In this document: positions 34,126 through 44,271 of the stretch, one piece after another
Numbering within the stretch: position 1 is the stretch's first letter
Layout of the letters: every line of letters begins with the position of its first letter
DNA from: [Eubacterium] saphenum
GTDB lineage: Bacteria > Bacillota > Clostridia > Peptostreptococcales > Anaerovoracaceae
Reading direction: 5' to 3'
Length of the DNA stretch: 64,000 nucleotides
Assembly (NCBI GenBank): GCA_004555725.1
Contig: SFHC01000004.1
Coordinates: 134,810-198,809, forward strand
The notes under the pieces: generated by a model
Told to the model about the DNA's origin: nothing
The model's input: only the letters and a program-made list of their open reading frames with translations
Database searches by the model: none
Translations under genes and position numbers: made by a program

Positions 34126-36549
34126 CTATGCGTCACGCAGCTGCGCGCCGACCTTGTTCTCCAGTGTGCGTACAATTTTGTTCATCTGTTTATCGATCTG
34201 TTTTGCCTTCATCGTTCCCTTATCGGATCCGATCTTGACGGTCAGCATGATCGATTTCTTTCCTTCTGGAATCTGGCTTCCGCGATATTCCTCGACAAAC
34301 TTCACCTCTCTGGTGTGCTTGTCGATGGCCTTTTCGATTTCCTGCCAGGTTACGGACTCGTCGACGATGACGGACAAGTCCTTTTCAACCAGCGGGAATA
34401 CCGGCAGATGCTGGAATTCATTGTCTCTGGACTTGTACGGTGTCAGCATGTCCTCGTCAAACTCAAACAGAGCAATCTGCGCATGCTTGATGCCGGCTTC
34501 CGCAAGAGCGGAGACACGAACCAGTCCGAGTGTTCCGATCAGTTCTTTTCCGGCCATAATGTTCAGGTAGACGTTGTCGTCAGCCCATGCAGGATGCTCT
34601 GTCTGTTTCCAGGACAAAGGCTCGACCTGGCAAGTGCGCGCCAGGTTCTCAATGACGCCCTTTGCCTGGAAGAACTGTGTCTTCGGGTCGTTTCCGACGA
34701 TCATTCCGGTGACATAATGCTTCTGCAGCGGCAGTGTCTCGTCCTCAGAAGATTCGTGGTAGATGCCCTGCTGGAAGACCTCTGCGGATTCGAATACACG
34801 GAAGGAATCGAAATAACGCAGGTTGGAGACTGCAGTCTGCAGCATGCCCGGAACCAGAGACGGACGCAGGTTGGCCTGCTCCGGCGATGGCGGGGTAGCC
34901 AGGCGGATCGTCGTATCTAAGTTTATGCCGGCAGCTTTCATGAAGTGCTCGTCTACCCAAGGATAGGTGAAGACCTCATTGAATCCGCAGCGGAACGCGA
35001 GATATTCACGGACGCGGCGGTCGATGCTCTCCTTAGGCTGGTTGACCGCATGCTCAAAGTTTACCGGAAGCGGTTTTGCGGAGAAGCTTTCAAAGCTGTG
35101 CAGTCTTGCCATCTCGTCCAGGATGTCGTCCTTGATGGCGATGTCGCCGGTGGAGCGCCATGTCGGAGCGAGGCAGGTGTAGGTTGTTCCGTCAAAATCA
35201 ACATCAAAGCCGAGGCGGCTCAATGTGTCTTTTACATCGTCTTCGCTGAATTCCTTACCGAGGCGCGTATCCATGAATGCCTTGGTAATCTTGACCTCTG
35301 CGCGCTCTGTCTTTACCGGATAGACATCTCCGTAAGCGGTGAATTTCACATCCGGGAAGATCTGTTTAAACAGCGTGATCGCCTCCGCCAGTCCCTGATC
35401 GACGCGCTCTGTATCCAGACCCTTTTCGTAGCGGATGGACGCGTCGGTCTTTTCATCGAAGCGCTTTCCGGTCTTGCGGATGGTCTGCGCAGTGAAGTTG
35501 GCGACTTCCAGCAAAACGCTCGTCGTGTCCGGAAGGATGGAGTCCTTGCGGCCGCCGCGGATGCCGGCGAGAGCCATTGGCTCTTCTGCGTCGCAGATAA
35601 CCAGATCATAGGTGGTCAGGTCCAGCTGGTTGTGGTCCAGGAGCTCGAGCTTTTCACCCGGAGCGGCGTTTCTGACGATGATTTTGTCTGTGACGTGGGT
35701 GCGGTCAAACGCGTGTGTCGGCTGGCCGACATCGAGCATGACATAGTTGGTAATATCTACAATTGCGTTGATGGAACGCAGTCCTGCCTTCATCAGCGCG
35801 GTCTTCATCCAGAGCGGAGCCTCTTTCTGTGCGTCTACATTCTGGATTTCCAGAGCTGCATAACGCTGGCACTTGTCCGGAGCCTGAATTTCAATCGGGA
35901 AGTCAGCAAGTCCCTGTACATCCTCTGCTGTGTCTGCAAGCGGTTTCAGATCCAGCTTGTAGATTGCTGCGATTTCTCTGGCGATGCCGTAGTGACCCCA
36001 GAGATCCGGGCGGTTTGTCAGGGATTTATTATCAATTTCAATGACGATGTCGTTCATGCCGATGAAATCCGCGATGTTCTGTCCAGGTGTTCCCTGGCCA
36101 TTCAGGTCGACGATGTACTCGTCGCTTTCCGGCGGATAGATATCCTCCAGGAAAACTTCCGCGGCGTTGCAGATCATGCCGTAGGAGTATTCTCCGCGCA
36201 GTTTCCCTTCTTTGATGACGACCGGTTCGCCTTCTCCGTGCCAGACGACCTCTGCGCCCGGGCGGCAGACAACGACGTGCTCTCCCTCATACAGGTTGCA
36301 GCCTCCGCAGACGATCTGCACCGGTTCTTCCTCGCCGATGTCCGTGATGCAGATGCGAAGCTTGTCTGCGTTTGGATGCGGTTTTACTTCCAGAATTTTT
36401 CCGACGATGATGTCATGGTATTTATCAGCAGGATTCTCATATCCTTCTACTTCAACCGTACGCATCGTCAAATCGTAGATCAGCTGGTCAACCGACAGAT
36501 CCTTCGGCAGATCTACGTATTTTTTTACCCAGTTTAATGAAACGTACAT
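34126..36549 (-). CDS. pheT: Phenylalanine-tRNA ligase beta subunit
   Basis: 807 residues, the bacterial norm. The N-terminal tRNA-binding (EMAP-like) domain includes VGKILEVKPHPNADKLRICITDIG. The B3/B4 editing domain holds AFDRTHV and GIRGG. The B5 fold and C-terminal anticodon-binding (FDX-ACB) domain ending IMLTVKIGSDKGTMKAKQIDKQMNKI are present. It lies nine bases after pheS with AGGAGG at the ATG. Charges tRNA-Phe together with PheS. Confidence 0.98.
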   Translation of the reverse strand: MYVSLNWVKKYVDLPKDLSVDQLIYDLTMRTVEVEGYENPADKYHDIIVGKILEVKPHPNADKLRICITDIGEEEPVQIVCGGCNLYEGEHVVVCRPGAEVVWHGEGEPVVIKEGKLRGEYSYGMICNAAEVFLEDIYPPESDEYIVDLNGQGTPGQNIADFIGMNDIVIEIDNKSLTNRPDLWGHYGIAREIAAIYKLDLKPLADTAEDVQGLADFPIEIQAPDKCQRYAALEIQNVDAQKEAPLWMKTALMKAGLRSINAIVDITNYVMLDVGQPTHAFDRTHVTDKIIVRNAAPGEKLELLDHNQLDLTTYDLVICDAEEPMALAGIRGGRKDSILPDTTSVLLEVANFTAQTIRKTGKRFDEKTDASIRYEKGLDTERVDQGLAEAITLFKQIFPDVKFTAYGDVYPVKTERAEVKITKAFMDTRLGKEFSEDDVKDTLSRLGFDVDFDGTTYTCLAPTWRSTGDIAIKDDILDEMARLHSFESFSAKPLPVNFEHAVNQPKESIDRRVREYLAFRCGFNEVFTYPWVDEHFMKAAGINLDTTIRLATPPSPEQANLRPSLVPGMLQTAVSNLRYFDSFRVFESAEVFQQGIYHESSEDETLPLQKHYVTGMIVGNDPKTQFFQAKGVIENLARTCQVEPLSWKQTEHPAWADDNVYLNIMAGKELIGTLGLVRVSALAEAGIKHAQIALFEFDEDMLTPYKSRDNEFQHLPVFPLVEKDLSVIVDESVTWQEIEKAIDKHTREVKFVEEYRGSQIPEGKKSIMLTVKIGSDKGTMKAKQIDKQMNKIVRTLENKVGAQLRDA

Positions 36550-36558
36550 GTTAACCTC

Positions 36559-37596
36559 CTACTTGAACTGCTTTAAGAATCTGAGATCCGCACTGTGGAA
36601 ATAACGGACGTCATCGACTCCATAGCGCATCATGACCAGACGGTCCAGTCCGATATTGGTGTAGAACCCGGACCACTCGTCAGGATCCAGTCCCGCAGAG
36701 CGCAGAACGTTCGGATGAATAACTCCGCCCGGCATAACTTCGATCCAGCCTGTATTATGGCAGACACGGCATCCCTTTCCGCCGCAGACGAGGCATTCCA
36801 TATCGATTTCGTAGCCTGGCTCTGTGAACGGGAAGAAGCCCTCGCGCATGCGGACATTGATCTTGCGGCCGAAAACCTTGCTCAGGATAGCCTCAATCAT
36901 AACCTTTCCGGAGGAGAAGGACAGATCCTTGTCTACTACCAGAGCTTCGTACTGGAAGAAAGCGCGTTCATGGCGCGCATCGGTGGTTTCGTTTCTGTAA
37001 ACACGGCCCGGATATACAAATCTTGCCGGCGCGCCGTGCTTCAGCAGGTACCGGACAGATGCTCCGGTCAGGTGCGGACGCAGGCAGAGACGCTCAGCGC
37101 CGGATTTGTTTTCTGTTCCTTCCAGCCAGTAGGTGTCCATGGTTTCTCTTGCCGGATGGTCTGCGGCAAAGTTCAAATTATCAAAAGCATACTTTTCACT
37201 TGTAATGTCATCTTCGCTGAAAACCTCAAATCCCATGGAAAGAAAGGCGTCATTCAGGTCATAGCACATCTGTGTGATCGGGTGCAGCGCGCCCTGCTGC
37301 GGCATGATTCCCGGCAGCGTCAGATCAATCGGCGCATCCAGAACAGATTCGGTGCTGAGAAGCTGGTCTTCTCTTTCCTTCAGTTTATCCGCAAAGAAAT
37401 TTTTGATTTCATTTGCGGCTTTTCCAACAGCCGGGCGTTCCTCCGGGGTAAGAGAACCCAGGGATTTCAGTATCTGCGTCAACTGACCCTTTTTTCCCAG
37501 GAGATCCTGTCTGACTTCCTGGAGTGCATCGGAATCAGGAGCGTCTTTAATTCTGGACAGTCCGGCATTGCGGATTTCTTCCAAACGTTTCAGCAT
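36559..37596 (-). CDS. pheS: Phenylalanine-tRNA ligase alpha subunit
   Basis: Catalytic subunit, 345 residues. The N-terminal coiled coil is followed by the class II core with DTYWLEGTE, LRPHLTGASVRYL, YRNETTDARHERAFFQYEALVVDK (motif 2) and the terminal GLDRLVMMRYGVDDVRYF (motif 3). ATG with AAGGAG. First gene of pheST. No T-box leader is recognised in the 365 bases upstream. Confidence 0.98.
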   Translation of the reverse strand: MLKRLEEIRNAGLSRIKDAPDSDALQEVRQDLLGKKGQLTQILKSLGSLTPEERPAVGKAANEIKNFFADKLKEREDQLLSTESVLDAPIDLTLPGIMPQQGALHPITQMCYDLNDAFLSMGFEVFSEDDITSEKYAFDNLNFAADHPARETMDTYWLEGTENKSGAERLCLRPHLTGASVRYLLKHGAPARFVYPGRVYRNETTDARHERAFFQYEALVVDKDLSFSSGKVMIEAILSKVFGRKINVRMREGFFPFTEPGYEIDMECLVCGGKGCRVCHNTGWIEVMPGGVIHPNVLRSAGLDPDEWSGFYTNIGLDRLVMMRYGVDDVRYFHSADLRFLKQFK

Positions 37597-37961
37597 GATT
37601 TTGGTACTCCTTAATAGATTTATTGTATTAATTTTGTTAAATTAGCCTATTGTATAGACTAGATTACACTTTTTTACGGCGGGAGACAACCCACCAAAAT
37701 AATATTATACCGGATCTTCTGCGGTTTTTCAGCATTCTTTGCGGATTTTAGGGATGGTTTTCCGATTTTTTAGAATGGACTCCTTGCGTGTGAATTTTGT
37801 CGGAAGAGAAGAATGCACGGAACGTTTGTCTGCAGAATGCGATATGATAAAATATTATTCCGCTGATACCGTTATTTTTAGCTAATGAACACATATTATG
37901 GAATAAAATATTATAAAATAGAAAACTAGGATAAATTCTGTTTTAGGGAAAGAGTGATAGT
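37597..37961. other. Divergent promoter region between pheST and the ligase/racemase operon
   Basis: On the minus strand a TATAAT precedes a hairpin GGTGGG-TTGTCT-CCCGCC about 70-110 bases before pheS. On the plus strand TTGTCT (37826-37831), a 16-base spacer and TAAAAT (37848-37853) may serve the acyl ligase gene. Sequence is otherwise AT-rich. Confidence 0.4.
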
Positions 37962-40900
37962 ATGGCGAAGCAAGAAATAGAGAAACCATTGTATGACGGA
38001 CGTCAGATCACGGATCTGAAGGACATGATTACGAGCAGTGTGGAGCTGTTTCATGACCACGCGGCATATCTGGTGAAGGATAAGAAGCAGGGGAAGTTTG
38101 TTCCGATTACATACGGAAAGGTCGGGGAGGACCGCATCGCGCTCGGAACCAAAATGCTGGATCTGGGGCTGAAGGGTGAGAAGGTTGCGGTGATCGGACC
38201 GACGAGCTACTACTGGCTGCTGACATATTTCACAGTTGTCACAGGTGTCGGCGTTATCGTGCCGATGGATAAGAATCTGCCGCAGGGTGAGCTGCTCGGT
38301 CTGCTCGAGCGGTCGGGAGCGACGGCGATTGTCTACGATGAGAAGTGCAGAAAGACGATTGAGCCGCTGATGAGCAGTGAGGATACCAATATCCGGTATT
38401 TCATCTCCATGGACAGTGAGGAAAGCACCGATCAGGTTCTGTCGATGAAGCAGATGATTTATGAGGGAAAGGTTCTCGCTTCTGACGGGAATCATGAATA
38501 TCGCGACGCAGATGTGGATCCGGACCAGATGTCCACGCTGCTGTTTACGTCAGGAACGACGGGGCTGGCAAAAGGTGTGATGCTGTCGCACAGAAATATC
38601 ACGTTCAACGTTTATGCGATGAGTAAGTATTTCTGTATTCCGGATCCGGGAATTGTCCTGTCCATCCTGCCGGTTCACCACGTCTATGAGATGACGTGCG
38701 ACATCTGCACGACGTTTTATCAGGGCAAGACAATCGCAATTTGCGAGGGGCTTCGCTATATCCAGCGGGATATGCAGGAAGTGCACGCGAACGTCATGCT
38801 CGGCGTTCCGCTGGTCTTTGAGAAGATGTATAAGGGTATGTTCAAGCAGGCAAAACGCAGAGGAGAGGACGATAAGCTCCGCCGCGCGATTGATCTGTCA
38901 AAACGTCTGAAGCTGTACCGGAATAAGGCGCTGATGAAGAGAATGTTCAAGGCAATTCACCAGTCATTCGGAGGGGAAATGAAATTCTTCATCGAAGGAG
39001 GCGCGGCGGCGGATCCGTTCGTACAGGAAGAGTTCGAGGCGATGGGACTTCCGCTGATTCAGGGGTACGGAATGAGTGAGTGTTCCCCGATTCTCGCGCT
39101 GAACCCGATGGACAGAAGAAAGAACGGTGCGGCCGGACTGCCGCTTCCGGACACGCAGGTGCGTGTGATCAATCCGGACGAGGACGGCATCGGCGAGGTG
39201 ATCGTCAAAAGTCCGAGCGTCATGATGGGATACTTCCAGAATGAAGAGGCAAACAAGGAGACTCTGCAGAACGGATGGCTCCATACCGGCGACCTCGGCT
39301 ATTTTGATGACGACGGATATCTGTTCCTGACAGGAAGGAGCAAGACAGTTATCGTCACCAAGGGCGGAAAGAATATCTTCCCGGAAGAGGTTGAGAATGT
39401 CCTGATGCAGAATGAACTGATCAAGGAAGTTCTGGTCCACGGCGTCAAGGATGAACGTGTCGGAAATGTCATGGTGACAGCAGACATCTTCCCGAATTAT
39501 GATCTGCTGAAGGAACAGCACGGAGAGATGACCAAGAGTGAAATCTATCATTTCTACCGCGATCTGGTGGATCAGATTAATGAGAGCATGCCGCCATATA
39601 AGCAGGTAAAGCGTGTCAATATCCGCGAAACGGAGTTTATCAAGACGACAACCGGCAAGATCAAACGTTACGGCAATACGCTGAGCCAGGAAGATCTGAA
39701 AGCTGCTTCTGAAGGCCGCGCGGACAGCCACGAACTGAAACTGATCGAAAAGCACGAGATGAAGGATTTCATCAAGGAAATCAAGGGCATGTCGGATCAG
39801 CACGTCGTCCATAAGGATCTGGAGCCGGTAACAGATATCAAAGCGCTGCTTCTGAACAGTCTGGAAAAGAATTCCGATGCTCCGGCGTTCTTACAGAAGC
39901 TGGGAGAGAACGGAACTTATGAGGAAATCTCCTATCAGCGCACCGTATCAGACATGGAAGGACTGGGAACGGCGCTGATCAACCGCAACCTGCAGGATGG
40001 CCGGATTGCTGTTGCAGGAAATAATACTTATCCGCTGCAGATCAGTCTGCTGACCGCTGCCTGCGGCCCAGGAGAGGCCGTTATGCTGAATAAGCAGCTG
40101 GATCCGGAGGAAATTATCCGTCAGTTGAATAAGGTGAATGCGGAAGTTCTGATCTTTGATGAGAAATATACGGAGCTGTTTGAGGAAATCGTCGACAGTG
40201 GAAAAACACCAGTGAAAACCATGATCCGCTATGGTGAGGAAGACGCGCAGCGCAGCGAACATACGGATACGTTCCTGTCCTGGAATGCGCTGGTCGCAGA
40301 AGGAAAGAAACAGGCCGCTCTCGGCGACCGCCAGTATCTGGATGCGCCGGTTCTGGGAAGCGATCCGGCAGCGATCTTCTTTACATCCGGCGCCGGCGGA
40401 CATGCCAAAGCTGTGGAACTGACGCACCAGAATCTGGTCCGGAACGTGATCGCGCTTGCTTCTCTGGTCCGCTATAATCCGGAGGACCGGGTCATTTCCG
40501 TGATCGCGCCTAATAATGTCTATCAGGCAGCAGCCGGTGTCCTGCTTCCGCTGTACCGCGGCGCGGCTGTCGTCAACTGCGGAGGATCGGATTACCTGGA
40601 GAGTGACCTGCAGAATTCCGCTTCGACAGTGCTCCTGCTTGAACCAGTAATGATGAACGCGCTGTTTGATGAGATCTGGGATCACATCGAAGGAGGCGGC
40701 GGAGATCGGCGTCTCGATGCCATGAGAAAGGTCGGAAAGATTCTTCCGTTTACCAGAAGATACGTTCTGCGCCCGTATGAGTCCTACGTCCGCGAGAAGT
40801 TCGGCGGTCATCTGCGTATGATGATTTCCGGAGGAAGCCGGGCCAGAGTGGAAGTGGAAGAATTCTTCCGCGAAATGGGCATCAACGTTCTTCAGGCTTA

Positions 40901-41270
40901 CGGAATGACCGAGTGCAGCTCAGTAGTTGCCGCAACTCCGGATTCCGCCGCTTCCGTGCCGGTTGAATCCGTCGGACATATTCTTCCGGGCGTCCGCGTC
41001 AAGATTGTCGGAAAGGGAAGCCGCGGCATCGGCGAACTGGCGGTAAAGGGCGCCAGCGTGGCAGACGGATATCTGGATGATCCGGAAGAGACAGAGGCGG
41101 CATTTACTGACGGATGGTTCCATACCGGAGATATGGGATATATTGATGACGATAATTTTGTCTACGTTGTAGGCAGAAAACAGCGTCTGGAGCAGCAGGC
41201 TGAAGCGGACCGAAAAGCCAGACAGAACGCCGAAGACGCTATCAAAGCTGCCCGCGGAACTGCAGAATAG
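37962..41270 (+). CDS. Tandem acyl-adenylate (AMP-binding) protein, second half degenerate
   Basis: 1102 residues made of two acyl-CoA-synthetase-like halves. The first (about 1-600) is complete: LLFTSGTTGLAKG near 195, QGYGMSE near 367, LHTGD near 439 and the late catalytic lysine region TTTGKIKRYG near 563. The second (about 620-1102) has a damaged phosphate loop, FFTSGAGGHAKA near 805. It keeps QAYGMTE near 978 and FHTGDMGY near 1053, but ends soon after in a charged tail without the lysine subdomain. The first half probably activates a fatty or other carboxylic acid; the second may be a pseudo-enzyme with a binding or regulatory role. A fused racemase gene follows after 16 bases. Confidence 0.85.
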   Translation: MAKQEIEKPLYDGRQITDLKDMITSSVELFHDHAAYLVKDKKQGKFVPITYGKVGEDRIALGTKMLDLGLKGEKVAVIGPTSYYWLLTYFTVVTGVGVIVPMDKNLPQGELLGLLERSGATAIVYDEKCRKTIEPLMSSEDTNIRYFISMDSEESTDQVLSMKQMIYEGKVLASDGNHEYRDADVDPDQMSTLLFTSGTTGLAKGVMLSHRNITFNVYAMSKYFCIPDPGIVLSILPVHHVYEMTCDICTTFYQGKTIAICEGLRYIQRDMQEVHANVMLGVPLVFEKMYKGMFKQAKRRGEDDKLRRAIDLSKRLKLYRNKALMKRMFKAIHQSFGGEMKFFIEGGAAADPFVQEEFEAMGLPLIQGYGMSECSPILALNPMDRRKNGAAGLPLPDTQVRVINPDEDGIGEVIVKSPSVMMGYFQNEEANKETLQNGWLHTGDLGYFDDDGYLFLTGRSKTVIVTKGGKNIFPEEVENVLMQNELIKEVLVHGVKDERVGNVMVTADIFPNYDLLKEQHGEMTKSEIYHFYRDLVDQINESMPPYKQVKRVNIRETEFIKTTTGKIKRYGNTLSQEDLKAASEGRADSHELKLIEKHEMKDFIKEIKGMSDQHVVHKDLEPVTDIKALLLNSLEKNSDAPAFLQKLGENGTYEEISYQRTVSDMEGLGTALINRNLQDGRIAVAGNNTYPLQISLLTAACGPGEAVMLNKQLDPEEIIRQLNKVNAEVLIFDEKYTELFEEIVDSGKTPVKTMIRYGEEDAQRSEHTDTFLSWNALVAEGKKQAALGDRQYLDAPVLGSDPAAIFFTSGAGGHAKAVELTHQNLVRNVIALASLVRYNPEDRVISVIAPNNVYQAAAGVLLPLYRGAAVVNCGGSDYLESDLQNSASTVLLLEPVMMNALFDEIWDHIEGGGGDRRLDAMRKVGKILPFTRRYVLRPYESYVREKFGGHLRMMISGGSRARVEVEEFFREMGINVLQAYGMTECSSVVAATPDSAASVPVESVGHILPGVRVKIVGKGSRGIGELAVKGASVADGYLDDPEETEAAFTDGWFHTGDMGYIDDDNFVYVVGRKQRLEQQAEADRKARQNAEDAIKAARGTAE

Positions 41271-41286
41271 AAGATGAGGAGGAACC

Positions 41287-43536
41287 ATGCATAATCAGTA
41301 TTATCCGCAGCTCAGGATTGATCTGAGTAAATTACGAGAGAATGCCGCGTATGCCGTTGATAAATGCGCACAGTGCGGAATTCAGGTCAGCGGAGTAATT
41401 AAGGGGATGCACGCGTACCTTCCGGGAGTCCGGCAGCTTCAGGCTGCCGGCGTCTCTTCTCTGGCCACATCCCGTCTGGACCAGGCCGCTGCAGTAAAGG
41501 AAGCCGGAATCGATCTTCCGGTCATGCTGATCCGCGTTCCGATGATCAGCGACGCCGCAGATGTTGTAAAATACTGCGATTACTCGCTGAACAGCGAACT
41601 TTCCGTTCTGGAGGCGCTGGATGAAGAGGCGGGGCGCCAGCATAAGATCCACAATGTCCTGCTCATGGCCGACGTCGGCGATCTGCGCGAGGGATGGTGG
41701 GACAAAGACGAAATGGCCAAGGCCGCGATTCAGGTGGAACGGGAAATGCCGAACCTGCATCTTGCAGGCACGGGCATCAATGTCGGCTGCTATGGTTCTG
41801 TTGTCGCTACGCCGCAGAAACTGCAGGAATTTGTTGCTCTTACAGAGCAGATTGAGAAACGACTTGGAAGAAAGCTGGAGATCCTCTCGGGAGGAGCGAC
41901 CTCCAGCTTCATCCGTGTTCTGGAAGGAACGATCCCGGACCGCATTAACAACCTGCGGATTGGCGAGGGCGTTCTGAATGCGAGAGACCTTCCGGAGCTC
42001 TATCATGTAGATGTCGGCCCGATGCATAAAGACTGCTTTATCCTTCGCACAGAAATTCTGGAAGTCCGGGACAAGCCGTCGTATCCGGTCGGCGAGCTCG
42101 GCGTGGACGCATTTGGAAGGGTGCAGCAGTATGAAGACCGGGGAATCCGCAGACGCGCGCTGGCAGCTGTCGGAAAGGCGGACTTCGGCGGAGACTGCAG
42201 CGATCTGATCCCGCTGGAGGATGGAATTGAAGTGATCGGCGCATCCAGTGATCATGCGATCCTGGATGTGGAAGATTATCCGCGTGAACTTCACGCAGGA
42301 GATTTCATCGATTTCCGTCTGGATTACGCCAGCATGGTTTATCTGACGCACAGTAAGGATGTACGCCAGGTCTGTTTCAATGACCCGGACGGCATCACTG
42401 ATGACGATTTCCGCCCGGCAGATTGTAAAGAGAAAGGCAGAACTGAAATGTTAGAACAGAAATATCCGTGTCTGAGAATTGATCTGCAGAAGCTGGAAAA
42501 GAACGTAGAATACGCAGTTTCTCAGTGCCGGAAACAGGGTGTGCAGGTGACCGGCGTCATTAAGGGAATGAATGCTCTGCTTCCATGTGTAAAAACTATG
42601 GCGGAGGCCGGTGTTTCTTCTCTGGCCACATCCCGTCTGGACCAGGCCGCTGCAGTAAAGGAAGCCGGAATCGATCTTCCGGTCATGCTGATCCGTATCC
42701 CGATGCTCAGCGATCTTGAGGATGTCGTAAGATACTGCGACTATTCGCTGAACAGCGATATTACCGTGCTGAAGGCGCTGGATGAAGAGGCAGGGCGTCA
42801 GAAGAAAATCCATAATGTCATTCTCATGGCCGACGTCGGCGACCTCCGTGAAGGCTGGTGGGACAAAGACGAAATGGCAAGAGCGGCAGTGCAGGTGGAA
42901 ACGGAGATGCCGAACCTGCATCTTGCCGGAGCCGGGATCAATATCGGCTGCTACGGTTCCGTCATGGCAACCGTTCCTAAACTTCAGGAGTTTGTTGATG
43001 TCGCGGAAAAGCTTGAAACAGCGATCGGAAGAAAACTGGAGATCCTTTCCGGCGGAGCGACATCGAGCTTCGCGCGGATTCAGGACGGAACGATTCCGGA
43101 ACGCATTAATAACCTGCGCATCGGCGAGGGGCTTTTGATTCCGCGTTCGCATGAAGACGGAGACACGGTTGACTTTGGGCCGATGCAGGATGACGCGTTT
43201 ACTTTGCGTCTGGAAGTGCTGGAGGTGAAGGATAAGCCGTCGTATCCGGTCGGCGAGCTCGGCGTGGATGCGTTCGGAAGAGTGCAGCATTACACGGACC
43301 GCGGAATCCGGAAACGCGCGCTGGCAGCCTGTGGAAACGTCGATTACGGCAGCTTTGAGGACATCTTTCCGATGCAGAAGGGGATTGAAGTGATCGGCGC
43401 ATCCAGCGACCACACGATTCTGGATGTGCAGGACGCAGAGCCGCTCAGGCCTGGTGATCTGCTGGATTTCAAGCTGGACTACGCGAGTCTTGTGTTCCTG
43501 TCGCACAGCACCGATGTGCAGATTGAGTATATTTAA
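41287..43536 (+). CDS. Two fused alanine/ornithine racemase-like PLP domains
   Basis: 749 residues: domain 1 about 1-375 and domain 2 about 388-749, head to tail and closely similar. Each has a PLP-lysine motif, VSGVIKGMHA with K39 and VTGVIKGMNA with K426. Each also has ATSRLDQAAAVKEAG, LLMADVGDLREGWWDKDEM, ILSGGATSSF, RINNLRIGEG and KPSYPVGELGVDAFGRVQ. The pattern fits the alanine/ornithine racemase family. An ATG at 42448 opens the second domain, with AGAAAGG ten bases before it, so the second domain could also be made alone. Same operon as the AMP-binding protein. The amino acid used is unknown. Confidence 0.85.
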   Translation: MHNQYYPQLRIDLSKLRENAAYAVDKCAQCGIQVSGVIKGMHAYLPGVRQLQAAGVSSLATSRLDQAAAVKEAGIDLPVMLIRVPMISDAADVVKYCDYSLNSELSVLEALDEEAGRQHKIHNVLLMADVGDLREGWWDKDEMAKAAIQVEREMPNLHLAGTGINVGCYGSVVATPQKLQEFVALTEQIEKRLGRKLEILSGGATSSFIRVLEGTIPDRINNLRIGEGVLNARDLPELYHVDVGPMHKDCFILRTEILEVRDKPSYPVGELGVDAFGRVQQYEDRGIRRRALAAVGKADFGGDCSDLIPLEDGIEVIGASSDHAILDVEDYPRELHAGDFIDFRLDYASMVYLTHSKDVRQVCFNDPDGITDDDFRPADCKEKGRTEMLEQKYPCLRIDLQKLEKNVEYAVSQCRKQGVQVTGVIKGMNALLPCVKTMAEAGVSSLATSRLDQAAAVKEAGIDLPVMLIRIPMLSDLEDVVRYCDYSLNSDITVLKALDEEAGRQKKIHNVILMADVGDLREGWWDKDEMARAAVQVETEMPNLHLAGAGINIGCYGSVMATVPKLQEFVDVAEKLETAIGRKLEILSGGATSSFARIQDGTIPERINNLRIGEGLLIPRSHEDGDTVDFGPMQDDAFTLRLEVLEVKDKPSYPVGELGVDAFGRVQHYTDRGIRKRALAACGNVDYGSFEDIFPMQKGIEVIGASSDHTILDVQDAEPLRPGDLLDFKLDYASLVFLSHSTDVQIEYI

Positions 43537-43662
43537 ACATGCGTTTCGGATGGCGGAGCCCTCAGGGCTGTCTGACTGGATGATCCTGCTGAAAGGTATT
43601 AAGATATCAGAACGCAGAGCGCAGAAACAGGCGGTTTCCTTGACGTTTACGTTTTGTCCGGA

Positions 43663-43691
43663 TTGACAAAAATACGGCATAAAAGTATAAT
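43663..43691 (+). promoter_or_regulatory. Consensus promoter of greA
   Basis: TTGACA (43663-43668), 17-base spacer, TATAAT (43686-43691): a perfect sigma-A promoter about 70 bases ahead of greA. Confidence 0.85.
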
Positions 43692-43758
43692 ACTATGGCT
43701 TACGTGCCCCTCGATTTCAGCGGGCGCGCAGTCACAGATCTGAAAGGAGTATAAGTAC

Positions 43759-44238
43759 ATGGCGGATGAAGTGATTTTAACCCAAGAAGGTTTTGATAAA
43801 CTGGAAGAAGAAAGAGATATGCTGGTGTCGGTTCGCCGTAAAGAGGTGTCTGAGCGTCTGAAAGAGGCGATTTCTTATGGAGACCTGTCGGAGAACGCTG
43901 AGTACGATGCCGCAAAGAATGAACAGGCTGAGTTGGAAGAGCGCATCGCCAAACTGGAGCAGATGATCCGCAATGCCAGAGTCATCAGTGATGATGAGGT
44001 CAGCGGAGATGTGGTCAATGTCGGCCTTACTGTAAAGATTAAGGATCAGGATACCGGTGACGTTGAGGAATATACGATTGTCGGATCCACAGAGGCGGAT
44101 CCGTTTGCAGAACCGGCTAAGATTTCCAGTGATTCGGAAGTCGGCCGCAGCCTGCTTGGTAAAAAGGTAGGAGACAAGGTAGAGGTTTCAGTTCCGGATG
44201 GACTGCTGCACTACGTTGTTGAAGATATTGTCCGATAA
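43759..44238 (+). CDS. greA: Transcription elongation factor GreA
   Basis: 159 residues. An N-terminal antiparallel coiled coil (TQEGFDKLEEERDMLVSVRRKEVSERLKEA) carries the acidic tip sequence DLSENAEYDAAKNEQAELEERI. It is followed by the FKBP-like domain ending KVEVSVPDGLLHYVVEDI. Stimulates RNA polymerase to cleave backtracked transcripts. AAAGGAG at the ATG, with lysS 33 bases downstream. Confidence 0.97.
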   Translation: MADEVILTQEGFDKLEEERDMLVSVRRKEVSERLKEAISYGDLSENAEYDAAKNEQAELEERIAKLEQMIRNARVISDDEVSGDVVNVGLTVKIKDQDTGDVEEYTIVGSTEADPFAEPAKISSDSEVGRSLLGKKVGDKVEVSVPDGLLHYVVEDIVR

Positions 44239-44271
44239 TATACAGAACAGAAGAGAGATGGAGTTGACAGA

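Noticed and set aside
34945..36537. 530-codon plus-strand frame
   Set aside because: Antisense shadow of pheT, caused by its codon composition; no RBS or family signal.
37597..37760. T-box leader before pheS
   Set aside because: A hairpin GGTGGG/CCCGCC is present, but the conserved T-box sequence (AGGGTGGNACCGCG) and the antiterminator layout are missing.
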